Positions 1 to 14,220 of a stretch of DNA of 64,000 nucleotides are shown in pieces (the first letter of the stretch is position 1; every line of letters starts with the position of its first letter). This DNA is from Hetaerina americana (lineage: Eukaryota > Arthropoda > Insecta > Odonata > Calopterygidae). The notes beneath the pieces were generated by a model. The model searched no databases. It had not been told where the DNA came from and saw only the letters and a list, made by a program, of their open reading frames with translations. A program made the position numbers and the translations under genes. The stretch is from assembly GCA_022747635.1 (NCBI GenBank), contig JAKTNV010000001.1:42463446-42527445 (forward strand), read 5' to 3'.

Positions 1-2239
1 GTATAAGGGAATGAGTTTAAGAATATCTTACACTACATCAAGCCATGGCAACTTAGCACAAAGATGCGCTCTGATATATTTCTGATGAAAGTGGTTATAT
101 TCAAAATTCTCCTGAACACAAATATTTATTGTAGCCAAATTTTCTGGTCTATAATTTTTGGATGACAGAAATAAAGAATCACGATCGGAAAGCTTGTTAT
201 GTGTCAATTATCTCAGTTTTCTGGTCACAAAAATAATAACGCCCCTTGGAGATGCCAAGGATTTTTACATTTTCATTCCACTATTGCTCTACTAATCATT
301 TCGGGAATCCAAACCTATGATAATTTTAAATTTTTAGTTATCTGATCCGGCGTATCTTCCACCCCTATGCATACATACATACTGTTAACAAACATTTAGC
401 TGGCTTGCGACGGACCTATGAACCTGAGTCATTGTCACTATTATACTGAAAATTTGAAGTCTATAGGTGTACTGGTCATACTACTGATTGTAATTTCTAA
501 AAGTATTGTGCTTGGAGGAAACTGTATCGGGAAAAAATGTATCCCGCACATGAACATGAAAGAAAAATAAAATTTTACCAATTTTTAGTTGGTAAAAACT
601 TGAGCCCGTTTTTGTGTTTAAACTCCGGATATGATTGATACTTTTGGGTGAGACTCGCTCATAGATTTATCGTTGATTGATTCTCTTCCCTCTATCTCGG
701 CTGCTGATTCAATTTCCGCCATCAACTTGTCTTGATGGAATACGCATTGTTAAGCGGGAGACGAGGGTTTTCCGCGAGGTTGAACCTTTTGTGGACGAGA
801 CTGAGCTCATCCCCGGATTCCGTCTATTGTTCGAAGGGTGAAATTTGAGGCTCAAATTTTGGCTGGCACGCAGAGAAAAATTGCAGGTACATGATGAAAT
901 GCTGCGTGATTTGAATTCAATAGAATACCTGTAATCAGTGTTCCTACCAAGTACGAGGTACATAATGCGTCTGGGTGATCTGGTTGATTCACATGTTTCT
1001 GTTCAAAAGCGCACATTTTGTTATTGTGTGAATAGTTAAAGCTTTGATGACATTATCTCTTGATATTTGATTAATAATACTATCTCCATTGACATTATCT
1101 TCTTACATTTGCACTACATTCTTCTACTCTGCAAGATTCTGAATAAATTGTTTGCCACTATCTTTTCTACAAAACCACAGGAAACTTTATTGGTAATAAT
1201 CCATGTTTAGCTATGGTAGACAAATCCTAAAATGGATTAGTTAAAATAGAGATGGATGAAATACATACCTAATGTAGAATTTAAATAATTACTCTCTCCA
1301 GTCTAAAAGTTTTAGGTATTATTTTTAGGAGTTGCTCCACACCATGACAAGGGAAAACCTGGTTGACGGGTGAGAACAGACCTTACTCACAACTTAACCC
1401 TGAGGAATGCGAAATGTATAATTTCAGATCATATGAATATTACGGTTTGCCCAGAAAAACGCATTATTTGAGAGTTGAATGAATTATGCATTTGCATCAC
1501 CAAGGGCTGTATCCACGTATCTCAGTTTATTACCTAAAAGATCAATTCAATATCAAACAATCTACCTCGGGTCAGTTCATGTAAGATTTAATATATATTA
1601 TTTAGGAAAAATCTGTAACATTCATTTGAGAAGAAAGATGGAGAGCATTTCTGGGTATTTGGATTTGCTGCTCTGGCCAAAATTTACAGAAGTGGTATTT
1701 TACTTGACCTTCAATAGCACATACATGTTAATAGTCACTCACATTCAAGAATAGGCACATACTGAGGAACTATGAAAACAGTTTTATGAAATTTCATTTA
1801 CTTGCAAAAATCATTAAGTTAATGATATTTTAAACTTTTTGTGAACTTTTTTGTGCATAGTCTACAAAGATTTTTCTCAGACGATAATTTATATCAGCTA
1901 GGAAATTGAAATTATTGATGACAATCATTAAACAATATAATCACTCATTATCAATCACTGATAAATATCCAATTTCCTATTTATGATCAAAAACAGAAGT
2001 TTTTGTACTACCTATGTTATATTTTCCTTGAAACAACAATCATATTAATCCCAATTTCATGAATTTCATGTATGGAATTCATTTCGTAATTTACGTGTCA
2101 AAATGTCCATTCTCCAAACCCCTGATACAATTTTTGAAACGTGTTAGCATTTTAATGTTATTTTATTATTAATCAGTATTTTCTTTAATGTGAGTTTTGA
2201 ATTAACAGAGACTTTACAACGATACAAAAATAAAATTAA
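1..2239. other. AT-rich stretch, no gene recognised
   Basis: I see no supported gene, RNA or repeat here. The interval is AT-rich with frequent stops in all frames. A minus-strand open frame of 84 codons (709-963) lies in a locally less AT-rich patch (about 600-1000), but it shows no motif, no convincing splice sites and no similarity I can recognise, so I do not call it a gene. Confidence 0.6.
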
Positions 2240-4985
2240 TTCCACAAATAAAAAACTAAACCTGACACGTCAGACCACTATAAACTCTAGTCAAATTCCA
2301 AAAAATTCCTATCTGTATTCCGTTCAACACACCAAATCTATGTCTACCCCTTCCTGGATTGCCTAACATTCTCCATTCTGTCATAGTATTAAAAATCCAG
2401 TCATATCTCAAAATGTTTTGCATGCAGCTTTTCCATTTCCTTCGAACTTCTCCCAACAATCCCCTTAATAATATTTTATAACGTCCTTTCTCAACGTCCC
2501 TATCATCAATACTCTACTGGTGAAAGGGTCTTGTCTAAAACATTCTTCTTCTTATGCCTCAACTACTGTGACAATTTCGGCAAAAACTTATCTAGTTAAT
2601 TAACTTTAATTAGCGTTTAACTTAGAATTCCTCTTTTCCAAAAACCGCAAATATTTGTTATATTTATATTGATTCTCATCGCATATCTATTGCACTGACT
2701 TTTTAATTCACTCAGCATTGCTAGAACCTCTTTGCTTATTGGAAAACTAAAGCTTAATCATCAGTACACCTAACTGATTTAGTAATTCCCCACTGACATT
2801 CATTCCTATCTCCAGTTATTTTCATACCTCTTTGATCATTTTCTTCCCATTTACTTATAATCATGGATACCCCTGTCTTACACCTCTTCCTAACACTGCC
2901 CATCCGGACTCTTCATCAACCACTCGCACCTAAAAAATCTGAGACATTTACAAGTTACGGATATCTCCTATCCCTGCAATCTAATCCTATTTCTTGAAAT
3001 ATAATCGTTAATACTACAGAGTTAAATCCATCAAATGCCTTCTCGAAATCTACAAAACAGACAAAAACCTCCTGATTGTTTTCTACGCTTCTCTCTAACA
3101 TCACACTGACCCAAACCCAAACTGATCTTCATCTACGTGATCGTTAGTTCTGTTTCTATCGTTTCTATCTGTTTATTGATGATCCTGAAAACCGTCTTAG
3201 TTGCGTGCAAAATTAAATTTACTGTTCAGCAGCATTAACATATGGCTGCCTTTCCCTTTTTTTTGATAGGAACTAACAGGCAAAATCTTCCGGCCAAATT
3301 TATCCCTAAAAATATTACGATTTAGTCCATAAAAATATTACTCCTACGTTTTCATAAACCTTAACGTTGCTCCGCCGGAATCTAGTTTAACTCAAAGGAC
3401 TTATTATTAATTTCAAATTCCCCCTAACCCTTTCAATCTCACTATCAAGTATGTCTAGATTTAAGCTATTCTCATCTATGTTATAAATATGCGTTAATAT
3501 CCCTTTTATACCCCTACGCTTGATGGCCCAATGCCTTTATGATATAGTTTCTCAATATATTCCTTCCATCTCCGTTGAATGCTTCTACTAAATTAATAAG
3601 TTCAACGACTAATCTTTGATTGTTTGCACGTTATTTTCTTTCTTTATTTCAGACGGTATTTTCACCTTCCTGAATAGTGCACCAATTCCACTCTTCATTT
3701 GCAAACCTTTCATATCCTGGCATTGCATCCTCCACAATGATTATTTCATACCATCAATTTATTATCCAATTCTTTGTACTTTCTTCAACATTTGTGTTTA
3801 AATTCTTTCTTTTCATTCCATCGTCGTTCTACCGAATCATTTCGTCTGTAATCTATGGTTTCCTTTTCCTTTTCTACTCAATATTTTTATTGTTTCATTT
3901 ACGGCTCTTGATATCTCCCTTTTGACATTTCTCTATTATTCTTACTTCTTTGTTGCTAAATTATGATCTAAATTCGCATCTAATCCCTGGAATCTTCAAA
4001 CTAATCACGCTCTTCTTAAATCTTTGCCGAACCACAATATTGTCTAACTGATGTCTTTTTGATTCCCGAAGAATTTTCCATGTACATGAAATTTTTCATT
4101 CATACGAACGCCTGTTGTGGTGTTTAAACCACGTTTTAATCATGATTGAACACTGCCTCATGCAGAACACTGTTACTTTCTCCCCAAGGTCATACCTTGC
4201 TCTTAACCCTTAGTCATCTGCCTCACTTTCCCTTTGCGTTCCAATCACCATTAGTACGCAAGACTTCCTTCCAAGAAGTATTCGCAATTATTTCTTCTAA
4301 TTGTTCATATACCCTGTCGGCTTCTTTCTCCCTACAGTTTCTTGTTGGCATGTAGGTATAAAAAAATGACGATTTCGTTAGTTCAGGTTTTACTTCTACT
4401 AATAATATTCAATAAATCGCCTGCTATGTGTGTCCCACGCTTCTTCCTACTTTTTTGGTCAGAATAAATGCCCCCACAACTGAATATCATCACCTTTGCT
4501 GTATATTACTCGGTAACTATTGCTACTCATATGGCACAGCCATATTTGCATATTCTCACTCCATCCCCCGCTTTATATATTCTAAATTCTCTATCTTTAA
4601 TATCTTACTAACGTTTCAAGTCCATATTTGAACTGGTTTGGTCCTCGATTGTATATTCTGTGCTGCTGCTGTCGCTTCCGCTAGTCAAGGATTTGGTAAG
4701 ATAACGACTGGGGAAGTCTTGCCTCTTCCGCTGCCGGACACAACACGGCCCAGCTGGCTAAGTTCCGTATTTGTCAGCACTTATACGCGGATCTAAGTCC
4801 ATCATTGTTTCGCGGGATATTTACGCCGTACAGGCTACCTTTCATCTGGATCCGACCTATCTGGTATTGGTGACCCTAACCAGGAGCCATTTACTTTGTT
4901 ACCGCCAACATAGCTCTACGGGATATCGGAACGTACAGACTCTTCCGCCACGTCCAAAATCGTAGTTCATGGGTAGATTGTATTT
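2240..4985 (-). mobile_element. APE-type non-LTR retrotransposon (LINE), near full length, decayed
   Basis: Read on the minus strand, the element runs 5' to 3' from about 4985 to 2240. The 5' leader (about 4985-4650) matches the leader of the LINE at 62.5 kb over patches such as GGCAGCGGAAGAGGCAAG. It is followed at about 4635-4560 by the start of an apurinic endonuclease domain, with residues corresponding to IGTWNVRTM. A linker around 3650-3480 contains RRWKEYIEKLYHKG. Reverse transcriptase blocks corresponding to DQFGF (3108-3135) and VCFVDFEKAFD (3030-3062) follow. The C-terminal part (2256-2459) keeps WKSCMQNILRYDWIFNT and a basic GRGRHRFG stretch typical of LINE C-termini. Many stops and frameshifts make it inactive. 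A 3' AT-rich tail is compatible with a lost poly(A). The LINE assignment is strong; the exact clade is not settled. Confidence 0.8.
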
Positions 4986-5639
4986 AATAGTAAATTAAAA
5001 AAACGACAGAAAATATCGAAAAGCATTTGAAGATGTCTATTTAAGGGTTTAGATGCCTATATTAATTCAATTTTCATTCTGCATGTTTACTTCTCAAATG
5101 ATTATAGCTACTCCAGCATTTAATGTCAGGAAGGCCATAATATTATAATCAACATGGTCAATGCCCAAAGTTATGAAGATTTACTATTTTAGTTTATCGT
5201 TAATTTATTCGTTTACTCTTAACTATCCGTTAGCATTTAATAATGATAGAACTTTTGGAATATATTATGAGTTTAATAACTACTACAATCAGTTTTGACA
5301 ATCAAGCTATCATCTAGTAGCTTCAAGGCTATAACATGATGCCGTGATTATCTAAACCTTAGTAATTATTTACTGAGTAAAATACGTGTCTATGGTAAAA
5401 CGTTTTCCATTTGTAAATATGATCAACTCCTCATGGTGTTTCAATTACAACGTTTAAGTTCATCATAAAGCTATGCTTTAAATGTATATACGTTCAGGTA
5501 CGGAGCTTTTTGATTTTTTTAGTACATCAAGGCTATATAATCGCCTCTTCATCATATTCATAAAACTGTCCTCAATTGAATCTTTTAGCAGATATTTCGA
5601 AAAAAACTGCTGGACTTGGGATAATACGTACATTATTAT
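4986..5639. other. AT-rich spacer, nothing recognised
   Basis: No feature is supported between the minus-strand LINE and the next LINE fragment. Open frames here on both strands (for example 5478-5675) are short and AT-driven. Confidence 0.6.
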
Positions 5640-5893
5640 GGCCCAGACAGGAATGGAAATCAGTCGGATATTCATTAAAACAGAGAGGTCTGTGGATGAC
5701 CAAGCTTCAGTTTTTCAGTCCACCAAGGGGAGGCAAACTTGGCTTAGTGCATTGAAAAGTCAGTGTGATAGACATGGGATGAAAATAAATGCCAATAAAA
5801 ACAAAGGTCATGCGATTCTCTGGGAAGAGAAAGCTAAGCTAAGAGTTAAAATAGGAGAGAAAAAACTAGAGGAGGTGGAATAGTTTACCTTTC
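5640..5893 (+). mobile_element. LINE reverse-transcriptase fragment
   Basis: The plus-strand frame contains SVDDQASVFQSTKG, then CDRHGMKINANKNKG and a terminal KLEEVE. This is the catalytic FADDQ block and the following thumb-side region of the same type of LINE RT seen near 55.35 and 63.38 kb. The FA of FADD has become SV here. Homology stops abruptly at both ends, so this is a short truncated relic of about 250 bp. It is oriented opposite to the LINE at 2.2-5.0 kb, so it is a separate insertion or a rearranged piece. Confidence 0.7.
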
Positions 5894-8790
5894 CTTCCTA
5901 CAGATTACCTAATCTTTGCCTAATTAATGGCATCAATTAGCTATATCAGAGATTTTATACTTAATAAGTTGGTAGATATTAGCCATTTAAGTGCGCAAAA
6001 GAAAAGTTAAACGGAATTTATTTTAGTTTATAAATTTTCGCTCCGAATCCATGAGGCAGTTTTTTGCTGCCATCAAACTTGCCTGAATAGCTAATTCATA
6101 AATTATCTGAAACTAATGAATATTATTTTACAAGATACCGTTACCTTACCATGATGGCACTATAATTTCATTTTTATTCAGGAATTTCAAATGTTCGTAG
6201 CGTTAGAAGTATTGTTAACAACAGTAAGCAATTCAACCTTCACATTCTAATAATTCCTTTAATGAGTTTAAAATTAGGACACTATGCTCCACCCAGGAAG
6301 AAAAGCCCAATTACGTAATCTAAAGAGAGCGCGGCGTGCATGGAAATGAAATATGTCTCCTTTTAAATCGATGAGTAAGAAGTGTGACAAACGAGAAAAT
6401 CTAGGAACATGACGTTAAAAAATGTGTGGCTTTTGGTGATTTACCAGCGAATGCAATTTTCTACATGCAAGTAAAACGTTGACGGCATTAAATTGTCAAG
6501 TTTGGTCCTTATTTGGTGGTTTATAATTACCATAGAGACTCGGAAATACGGGTGACAGTAATGTCACTACGACAAAAATATTGTTGTACACTTTTTTTAT
6601 AATCGAGAATTTTCCTTTATGCAGAGTATTTCTTACTGCGTTATTTATATTAAAAAATGAAAATGTTGTCTTTATCCGTTAAATATACTACAAACCAAGA
6701 GTACTGTGTCCATAAGCTGTTCTCCTTCGCCGTTTCCCAATTATTTATTAACTATCGTCGCCCTATCCACATAGTCCCTTCACATTGGGGGGGAGGGATG
6801 GAATCGGGAATAGATGGGTTAGACCTTGGCAAAAATATTGACATATTGACTATATTTACAAAACGGAGACTCAAAGATGTACCAACTGAAGCCATTATCT
6901 CTCACGATCCCCGTTCATAAGCCACTGGACTGTGTCATTCAGATACTGGGGCGTAGGAGGGTAAAATTTGGTGTCGACAAATGTCGAGGGGGTGTTAACG
7001 TCTGAGTGGGACAAGGATAAGGGAAAATGCGGAAGAGAAAGCCAGAGGAATGAAAATAAATGGAAAGATTGAACTGGGAAATGGAAGAGGAGAGTGAGCC
7101 CGGGGATGAGACGGTGGACCGAAGATGGGGGAGGAATAATGGTTTCATCAGTGAGGTTTATTAGTTCCCATACTCCCTAACCTCAATGGCAGGAAAGGAG
7201 GACATCCGGAAGAGTTAATTGGGACGAAATTGAAACCTTCGGGTCTCCTTCTCTCCCTCAACGCTTAGACCTGCTGTCGCGGTAGCAACAAAGGAATAAT
7301 CAGATCAAGAAATTCGAGAGTACGCCATACCGAGAAGAAAATCGAGACTAAAATCGACTAGGCGTATGTCTGCCAGATTTAATTGGACCCGTATGGTGAA
7401 GGAATCTGGTTTATCACTGATTCGCTACCACCCAAAGGTTGATGCAATGGGATTCGTCGGCAGTGGGCCACTCTTTACTTGCGTGCCGTGTGATCATCGG
7501 TTCAGGTGCACTAAACATGGGCAAAATTGGGATTCATTCTCAGTGACCCCTCATTATGGTAATGATGACCAGGGCTTTACTGTCTGATCTCTTTCACCTT
7601 GTGTTCTTCAGATTGATGGGAGAATAACAAAAGCGTGCCTTCTGACATTTAAGTTAGGCGTTGAAGCGTTTAGTATCAAATCACTGAAGAGGGATGGAGA
7701 AGAAAGAGGTATTATGAAGACCCAATAAAAGAAAATATTCATATTTTTGGTAACATTTTTCAGAGAAATGTCCTGACAAAGGCAGTCGCTAAGTGATAAG
7801 TAAATGGGAAGAGTTATACGGGAAAACCCCAGATGGTTAAAAGGAATTATCTCATGATTATTGAATTCACAACAAAACGATAACACTTTTGAGCACATAT
7901 TTGCCCAAATAGTAACACAATTTTTTGAAAATAGCTTTGATGAAATTCGTTCAGGGTATTCCACAAATTAAAGGTAGGCTTTATGTAAACCTAAATGACA
8001 ATTAACTTATGCGTAAAGTGAGAAATTCCACTTTTTTTCCCTACATAATTTTCTTCTTCAGTTCTTTGTTACTTCGACCAGTAGCCATGCTCATTAAAAA
8101 GGAGAAAAAATATGCAGACACTGAAACATTTGCCGACCGGCAAACGGAGTGAAGATCTGAGTCAAATCACCTAATGATTGATTATCCGTTGAAAATAATA
8201 AAGGATACCACTGTACCGAATAACGAATATTAAGGTGACGATTCGCCTGTTACGCATTGTTGACCCTTTTACACTTAAAGGTGTTCCAAAACTACGTATA
8301 TTTTTTATCTAGCTTGTTATTTAGAAATTAGATGAATTATCTCTCACATGGCAGACACAAATTTTGCGCGATAAACACTGCAAATGCTATTATTAAAACA
8401 TTCCCCAGCGTACCCCTCCCCCCGCATAGCCCATTGGAGAGTTATACATATATCTTATGCTCAAATGGCAATCAGAAAGCACCCTACTGTTTTAAACCTT
8501 CCCTTAAAATACACATATAAATTTGCACTGTCCGCTTTTTTTAAAGGTGCACATGTCCTTAAACGCCATTTACGTGGTGGAACACGGAGTATGAACCATA
8601 AAATGTCATGGAAAAGCACCTATGCGTACGTTTATGGATATCATAAATTTCCTTCAAGTTTAGGGTGAATAGTGAATAACATATCCCCCGGAAAAATGCT
8701 AATAAAAAGGAGTAGATTTCGTTCTCAGGCGCGTGGAAATACCAATGGCCAACTCCACAGTTGACAATATCGATTCTGCGTCACACGGAG
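5894..8790. other. Unannotated AT-rich region
   Basis: No gene or repeat is recognised. A patch of more balanced composition (about 6930-7600) contains short frames on both strands (6939-7148 minus, 7366-7587 plus) without motifs. A 118-codon minus frame (7608-7964) is AT-rich and featureless. Confidence 0.55.
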
Positions 8791-10140
8791 GTCGTAAAAC
8801 CTTGGGGGATGAAGTAGGGGACGGAGAGGATTAAGGGGCGGGAGTGATGTAATATTACGGAAGGGGGGAGTGATGAGGGGCGTTGGTGGTGAAAATTTGT
8901 GACAAATATGTCGGAATGGCGGATGGAGGTGTCAGGAAAGGTGGAAAAATAACGACATAAAATATGTTGCCGGCCTCATATGGCAGAGGAAAAAAGACAG
9001 AAGACCGGGTAGATAAACAAACATGGAAAGGGAAGACAATTTCAATAAGGGAGATAAAGGAGGATGACCTCTAGTACTTTTCCTCCTCCTCCATCCTTCG
9101 CCTCCCCCATTCGCCCCCACAGCCCCTTAAATGTCCCCATGTCTCCACTAGACACCCATCAGGAATTCCGAGTTGGGAAAACTATTTTAGGGCGACAATT
9201 TCGACGAATCATGAGTCAGCAGAAATGAAACGGAGTGAAATGGAGGGAGACAGCTTCGGGCGAGAGGGTAGTGGGTGTATCGGGGCCGGTACTGATCGTT
9301 TGTCTGTCTGCGTGCTATGGTGGTGACCTCGTGTGGGAGGCCCGGGTCCTCTGTAGGGTCATCTGCGTCGGTGCACGAGGGATTAGTGTGCGCGGGCTTG
9401 TATAATGTGTGTGTGTGCACGTGATACCGCTGCCGGGGCGAAGTGATTGCATTAAACGCGAGGGTCGTGAGGACAAGAGCCTAGGGAGAAGGACGACTGG
9501 TGCATGGAAGAACAGGGCGAGCTACGACGGAGAAGAGAAAAAGGGGAGGCATGATGGACTCCTTCTGAGGCTACGGTAGCACCGAATCAGTTGAAAGAGA
9601 CCGCCCCTCCCTCTATATTTTTCTGTGTCCTACTCCGACCTCTACCCCTATCATCTTGTCCTAACCTTACTGAGTTAGTAAGGTAAGCAGGGTAGGAGGG
9701 GGAAATGTTGAGTTGCCTTTCGACCGTGGGAGCGTGACACTCTGCTTGAGGAGGGACGAGGGGAATCCTGAGGGGCGACCTCGGAGGACCTTTGGGTTAA
9801 TGGGTGGAGGCACTCCGTCTCGAAAAATGAATCTCGGATGGTCCAATGGCTGCAAACAAAAGCCATTTCCTCTAGTCCCACTCCACCCTCCTGCGACCCT
9901 GACACTTGTAGACTTCTCTTCATTGGACGCGTCCTCCCACACACGCACTCCACTTTACCCCCCCAGCACCCAATTACGCCTCCGATCTTTTTGCCTCCCA
10001 GCCATTTGTTTCCTTGCCCTTTTTCGTGCCCTTGGAGGCACTGTGACTCGCTCTAAACTGCGCACTCCTGCGATGCGCCAAGTTTTTACGTCAACCTACT
10101 TCCACGCTGTTTCATACTCGTTAATTGTATGAGAGATTTA
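8790..10140. other. Purine-rich then mixed GC-richer block
   Basis: About 8790-8960 and 9180-9560 are strongly purine (G/A) rich on the plus strand. 9600-10060 alternates between C/T-rich and G-rich segments. Several overlapping open frames on both strands (for example 9713-10132 plus, 9667-9948 minus) follow from the low stop frequency in such DNA. I see no domain in them. The block is one of the strand-asymmetric tracts that recur through the window. Confidence 0.5.
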
Positions 10141-10790
10141 TCTAAATATTTTTCTAGGATATTTATGCACGTTTTTTTTCATAGAAAGGCAGTTCTGTAA
10201 AAGAAGGCATTCAATAAAGTAAAATTAAATAATATAAAATATCCTCATGCTTTTTTATTCACGTATTTTTAATTAGTAACACAGAATCGGTTTGCGAATG
10301 TGTAACGAAAAATATTAATTTTCCTTCTCTCACTTACAAATAACCAATTTCCTCATGGAAGAGGTCGAAAAAGAATAAATACTGATGGAGATAAGATGAA
10401 ATCTGATTAATCATGAGACGTATTTTTCACTAATTTAGGAAAATTCAAATTGTTATTTTATTTAAATAGCACTCTTTACGCAAACGATTCACGAGTATAA
10501 AAATTAACCAAATGTCGCATTTTATTCGTAATACTTATTTTCTGCGCCATTAATCATCATTGATCAGGCACGTATTTTTTCATCTTTAAGTTCAACGAGA
10601 CCAAAAGGTAACGTCATGGACGTTTCAGCCACAGTAGCAAGAGTTAATAAATAACCTAAGCGTAACATTTGAACTCGCCGAAAAAGCTCCGGTAAAATAC
10701 TTCGATATATTTATTTATCTTATCTGGAGGGCAATGTTATCCTAAGCACGCAGATCAACTCGTTTTGCACGTCATAAAAGGGGAATATAA
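10141..10790. other. AT-rich spacer, nothing recognised
   Basis: AT-rich sequence with no supported gene or repeat. Confidence 0.55.
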
Positions 10791-11420
10791 CCCAGCGCCA
10801 CATCCCTTGTCCATAGCAAACCCCTTCTTTTACGCCCGTAGAGGATTATCCCCGTCTTCTTTTAATCGAGCCGAGTCGCCTGGCAAAGACACCTTCCCTC
10901 CTCTTAACCGGGCCCTTTCCCCTCATTTCTCCTCGTTTCTTAATTCAGCACCAATTTCGGCCTCCACCCGACCGCCGCAAATTCCTATTTGAAGTCATTA
11001 TTCATTTTTACCACTCCTATCCTTATCCAGCTCCCACTGTATCCTTTCTCCATTCCATTTCTTTCCTCTTCTCTCTGTCCCATATCTATTTATAAAAATA
11101 TCCGACCCTGTACTGGTAATCTCCGACTGCGAGGGGAAAAATTCGCTCCTCCTCCTCCACCCACCCATCCTCCGTTTATAAATCTCGTCTCTCCTCTCTC
11201 GTTCTCCCCCTCTCTCCGACCCTTCACCGCTCATAATTCAATCAGTCTCTTGCAAGTCTTCCTTTTTAACATTTGCGGCTGACTGAAGCGCGTAATCTCC
11301 TCTCCCTTTTTTCTCCTCCTCTCCAGCCTCCTCACCAACCTAACCATCCTACTCTTCACCCCTACCCCACCACCTCCCCACCCACCCAAACAGCCTCCGA
11401 TATCTGCGTGAATTTCATTT
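10790..11420. other. Pyrimidine-rich tract
   Basis: The plus strand is dominated by C and T, ending in C-rich runs around 11130-11400. Frames such as 10989-11282 are made of Ser, Pro, Leu and Phe, as expected from the base composition, and are not treated as genes. Confidence 0.55.
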
Positions 11421-14220
11421 TCCTCATCGAATGACCCTCGCGAGCCACACATGAAAGCGCGATTCGTATTACAGCGGAACAACGCTCGTCGCGGGTCTAG
11501 AAAATTTTCAGGACGAAATGAAAGACGAAACCCGTCGATTCTTTTCTCTGAAAACTCTTCTTCAGGGGAGAGGAAAATGAAAAAAAAGAGCGAGCGGAAT
11601 TCAGAACGAAGAGCCCGATTGTCCTAATTTCCCCCTGCGTTGGTGGAAGTGGAGCGGGGGGACAGACTTGGTAGAAGGAAAGAACGAAAATGAGACAGGG
11701 TGGGAAAGGGGAGGCGCCCTTTCGTCGGCTGATTGTTTACGATTGACGACGTCGGAAATTTGACCTTAAGAAGTTCACTGCGAATCAGAGTCTTTGGATT
11801 TAATTCATCCTGAAGATTTCTGAGGAAAATGTTACACTACGGTGACACATTGCTGGGGATGGAGCGTAAAAAAAAGAAGAGAGATTGACTTCAAGTTGGC
11901 GTGTCTTCCTCCCTTAGTCTTTCTCCCCTAAAAAAGACTTGAGTGATATGTTTGTTACGGTTTTTTGTTAGCCACAACCAGGTGAAGTCATTTATTTTTC
12001 CTAACAATATCAGCGATTATAGTGCGTCGGATGACAGCTGGTATATCAAAAGCAGAATCAATGGCCTCTTGTATTTCATACGGTGCGAGTGTACCTTAGT
12101 CAAGCAGGAAGGCGCATAGAATTAGACGCACATGGTATATAATACTAGAGCATAGAATTAGGACATTTCTTAATAGGGTTATTATACTTTCATGCATCCT
12201 TCTGAAAATCAGAAATTACCATTTACTTTGGATTCTTATGGAGTTAGATTGAGGAAAATTTTCATGATATTTCCGTAATTCTGTACGAAAGAGAATCCTA
12301 GTTCCTCATACTAGGCAGGTAAAATTCGACTTTATGTTGGGTGATTTATCAATGTTTAATAAATGTAGGGGCAAATTATTTTAGCATTGAAAATATTGGA
12401 TTCCATTATTTCCTTTCGATGTTATGCCAGAAACGAATGATAGCATGAAAAATACCACTTGTAATAAATATATAGTGCGCCAACTATAAACTCGGTTTTA
12501 AACGCATTTTGCATGGGCAGAAATTAATGAAAATGCAAAAAATAGGTATGAAAGTGTAATATTAAAATAAATGTGGACAATAGGATGTGTTCTTCGGGGG
12601 CAGGAGGAGTAAAATAATAGAATAGGTTGATGCTAAATTGTGCGATTGTATATTTGACGAGGGTTGGTAGTTACTAACCATCAGATAAGTAATAGCTGGG
12701 AGAGAGGAGCAATGCTGATGGAGAAAGTTTTACTGGGACGTTATAAGAACTCCAAATGACATTGAGAAGGGTTTCACCTCATGTCACATGTTTGTACAAA
12801 ATCAAGATAGGAAGTTTTAGTTAGAAAAACGAGAAAATAATTTTTAAGAATTTTCTCCTCTTAAAAACCTTCCTCATTAACTGCTCAATCGGGCAATTAC
12901 AAGTGAACCTTTAAATAAGTGATTCCAGCGTTTATTGATTTTCAATAATAAGTTTAATGATACAACAGTACATATTTTATTTTAATATTATTAGTATTAT
13001 CACCTGCCTAAAGTATTTTCCTGCTAAGAAATGTCATGCCATTCCAGTAACGATCAAAGGTACGTATTACATATTCCTATTTTTTATTTGGTGGACTTCG
13101 ACGGGAAAAAATTCTTTTTATAAAAATATCAGAAATAGGTTCCAAAAAAAGAAGTCTCTTGGATAGCAATCAATTACCGAAAATATTCTTTTCATTTAAC
13201 AGTGTAAATGAGCTCTCATCTAAAAACTAAAAATGAAATCTTATCTCTAAAAGTTTACAGAAATATGTACTTCGTCAATTCCTCCGAAGAAACTATAGGT
13301 CCACATATATATTACCAGACATGCGTGTATATGCTGTTCAATGAAAATTCTAAGCAATAGAACTTCCTGGATAGCTATTATTTTTTATGTACTTGATTTG
13401 ATCTCGAGTCCACGTGGAACAATCACGTACAATTATCGGACAGTGTTCGTACTATCCATTTTTTAGAGAGGCATTTGATTTTATCATGCATTCATTTTCG
13501 TCAGTGGTCAACTTCCCAAAAGTGTATAGCCTTAGGAAAAATCCGGAACATTTCTTGGGCAACATAAAATTAATTATTTATTCCCTTTCATTATCCTCTT
13601 TTTCCGTTGAACCGGTTTAATATTACCAAACAAACACCTTAGGGGAAAGTCTCTCGGGAATTCCAACCAATCAATTATATCCTCTCCTCCTCCGATATTT
13701 TCATGTGTGACTAACCTGAGGACGATGCGTCGCCAGGGATTTAGGAAACCAAAGGTACCAATCCATTAAACTCACGCACGTACGTGTGAGTCGAAATTTG
13801 TGCGGGTCATGCGGCCGCCGATTGGTCGGCCACCCTGTGTCACCTGCTCAGTGGTTTATTTTCTCTGGTCCTCAAGGATGTGCAATCCGCCCACATTCTG
13901 CTTACTTTGTAGTGTTTGCCTCTGCTAAATTTGTGTGGCGTAGTCTGATCTAAACTGCTTTGAAAATTCGATCCCAGCATCCCCGAGATCGGCAAAGAAT
14001 TATCATCTTCTGCAAGCGGAACGGGTGTCTTTCGTTGATGCAATATCCAATGACGGCTGACTTACAAATTGACTCAGTCGGAGGTGTCTGCGGTGTTCCT
14101 TTATTCTGGGTTCAATCGAAAACCACTTCTCACCAACGTATAATTAACCAGACTGGCATGACATGCCATGCACTTCTGGTGCTTGGGTTGCTATTTATAA
14201 TTTCAGTCTATTAATGAATA
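11421..14220. other. Unannotated region with a short palindrome
   Basis: No gene is recognised. A near-perfect palindrome, CTCACGCACGTACGTGTGAG, lies at about 13771-13790. 13800-14110 is more GC-balanced and has short frames on both strands (13840-14043 minus, 13960-14214 plus) that I cannot assign. The rest is AT-rich. Confidence 0.5.
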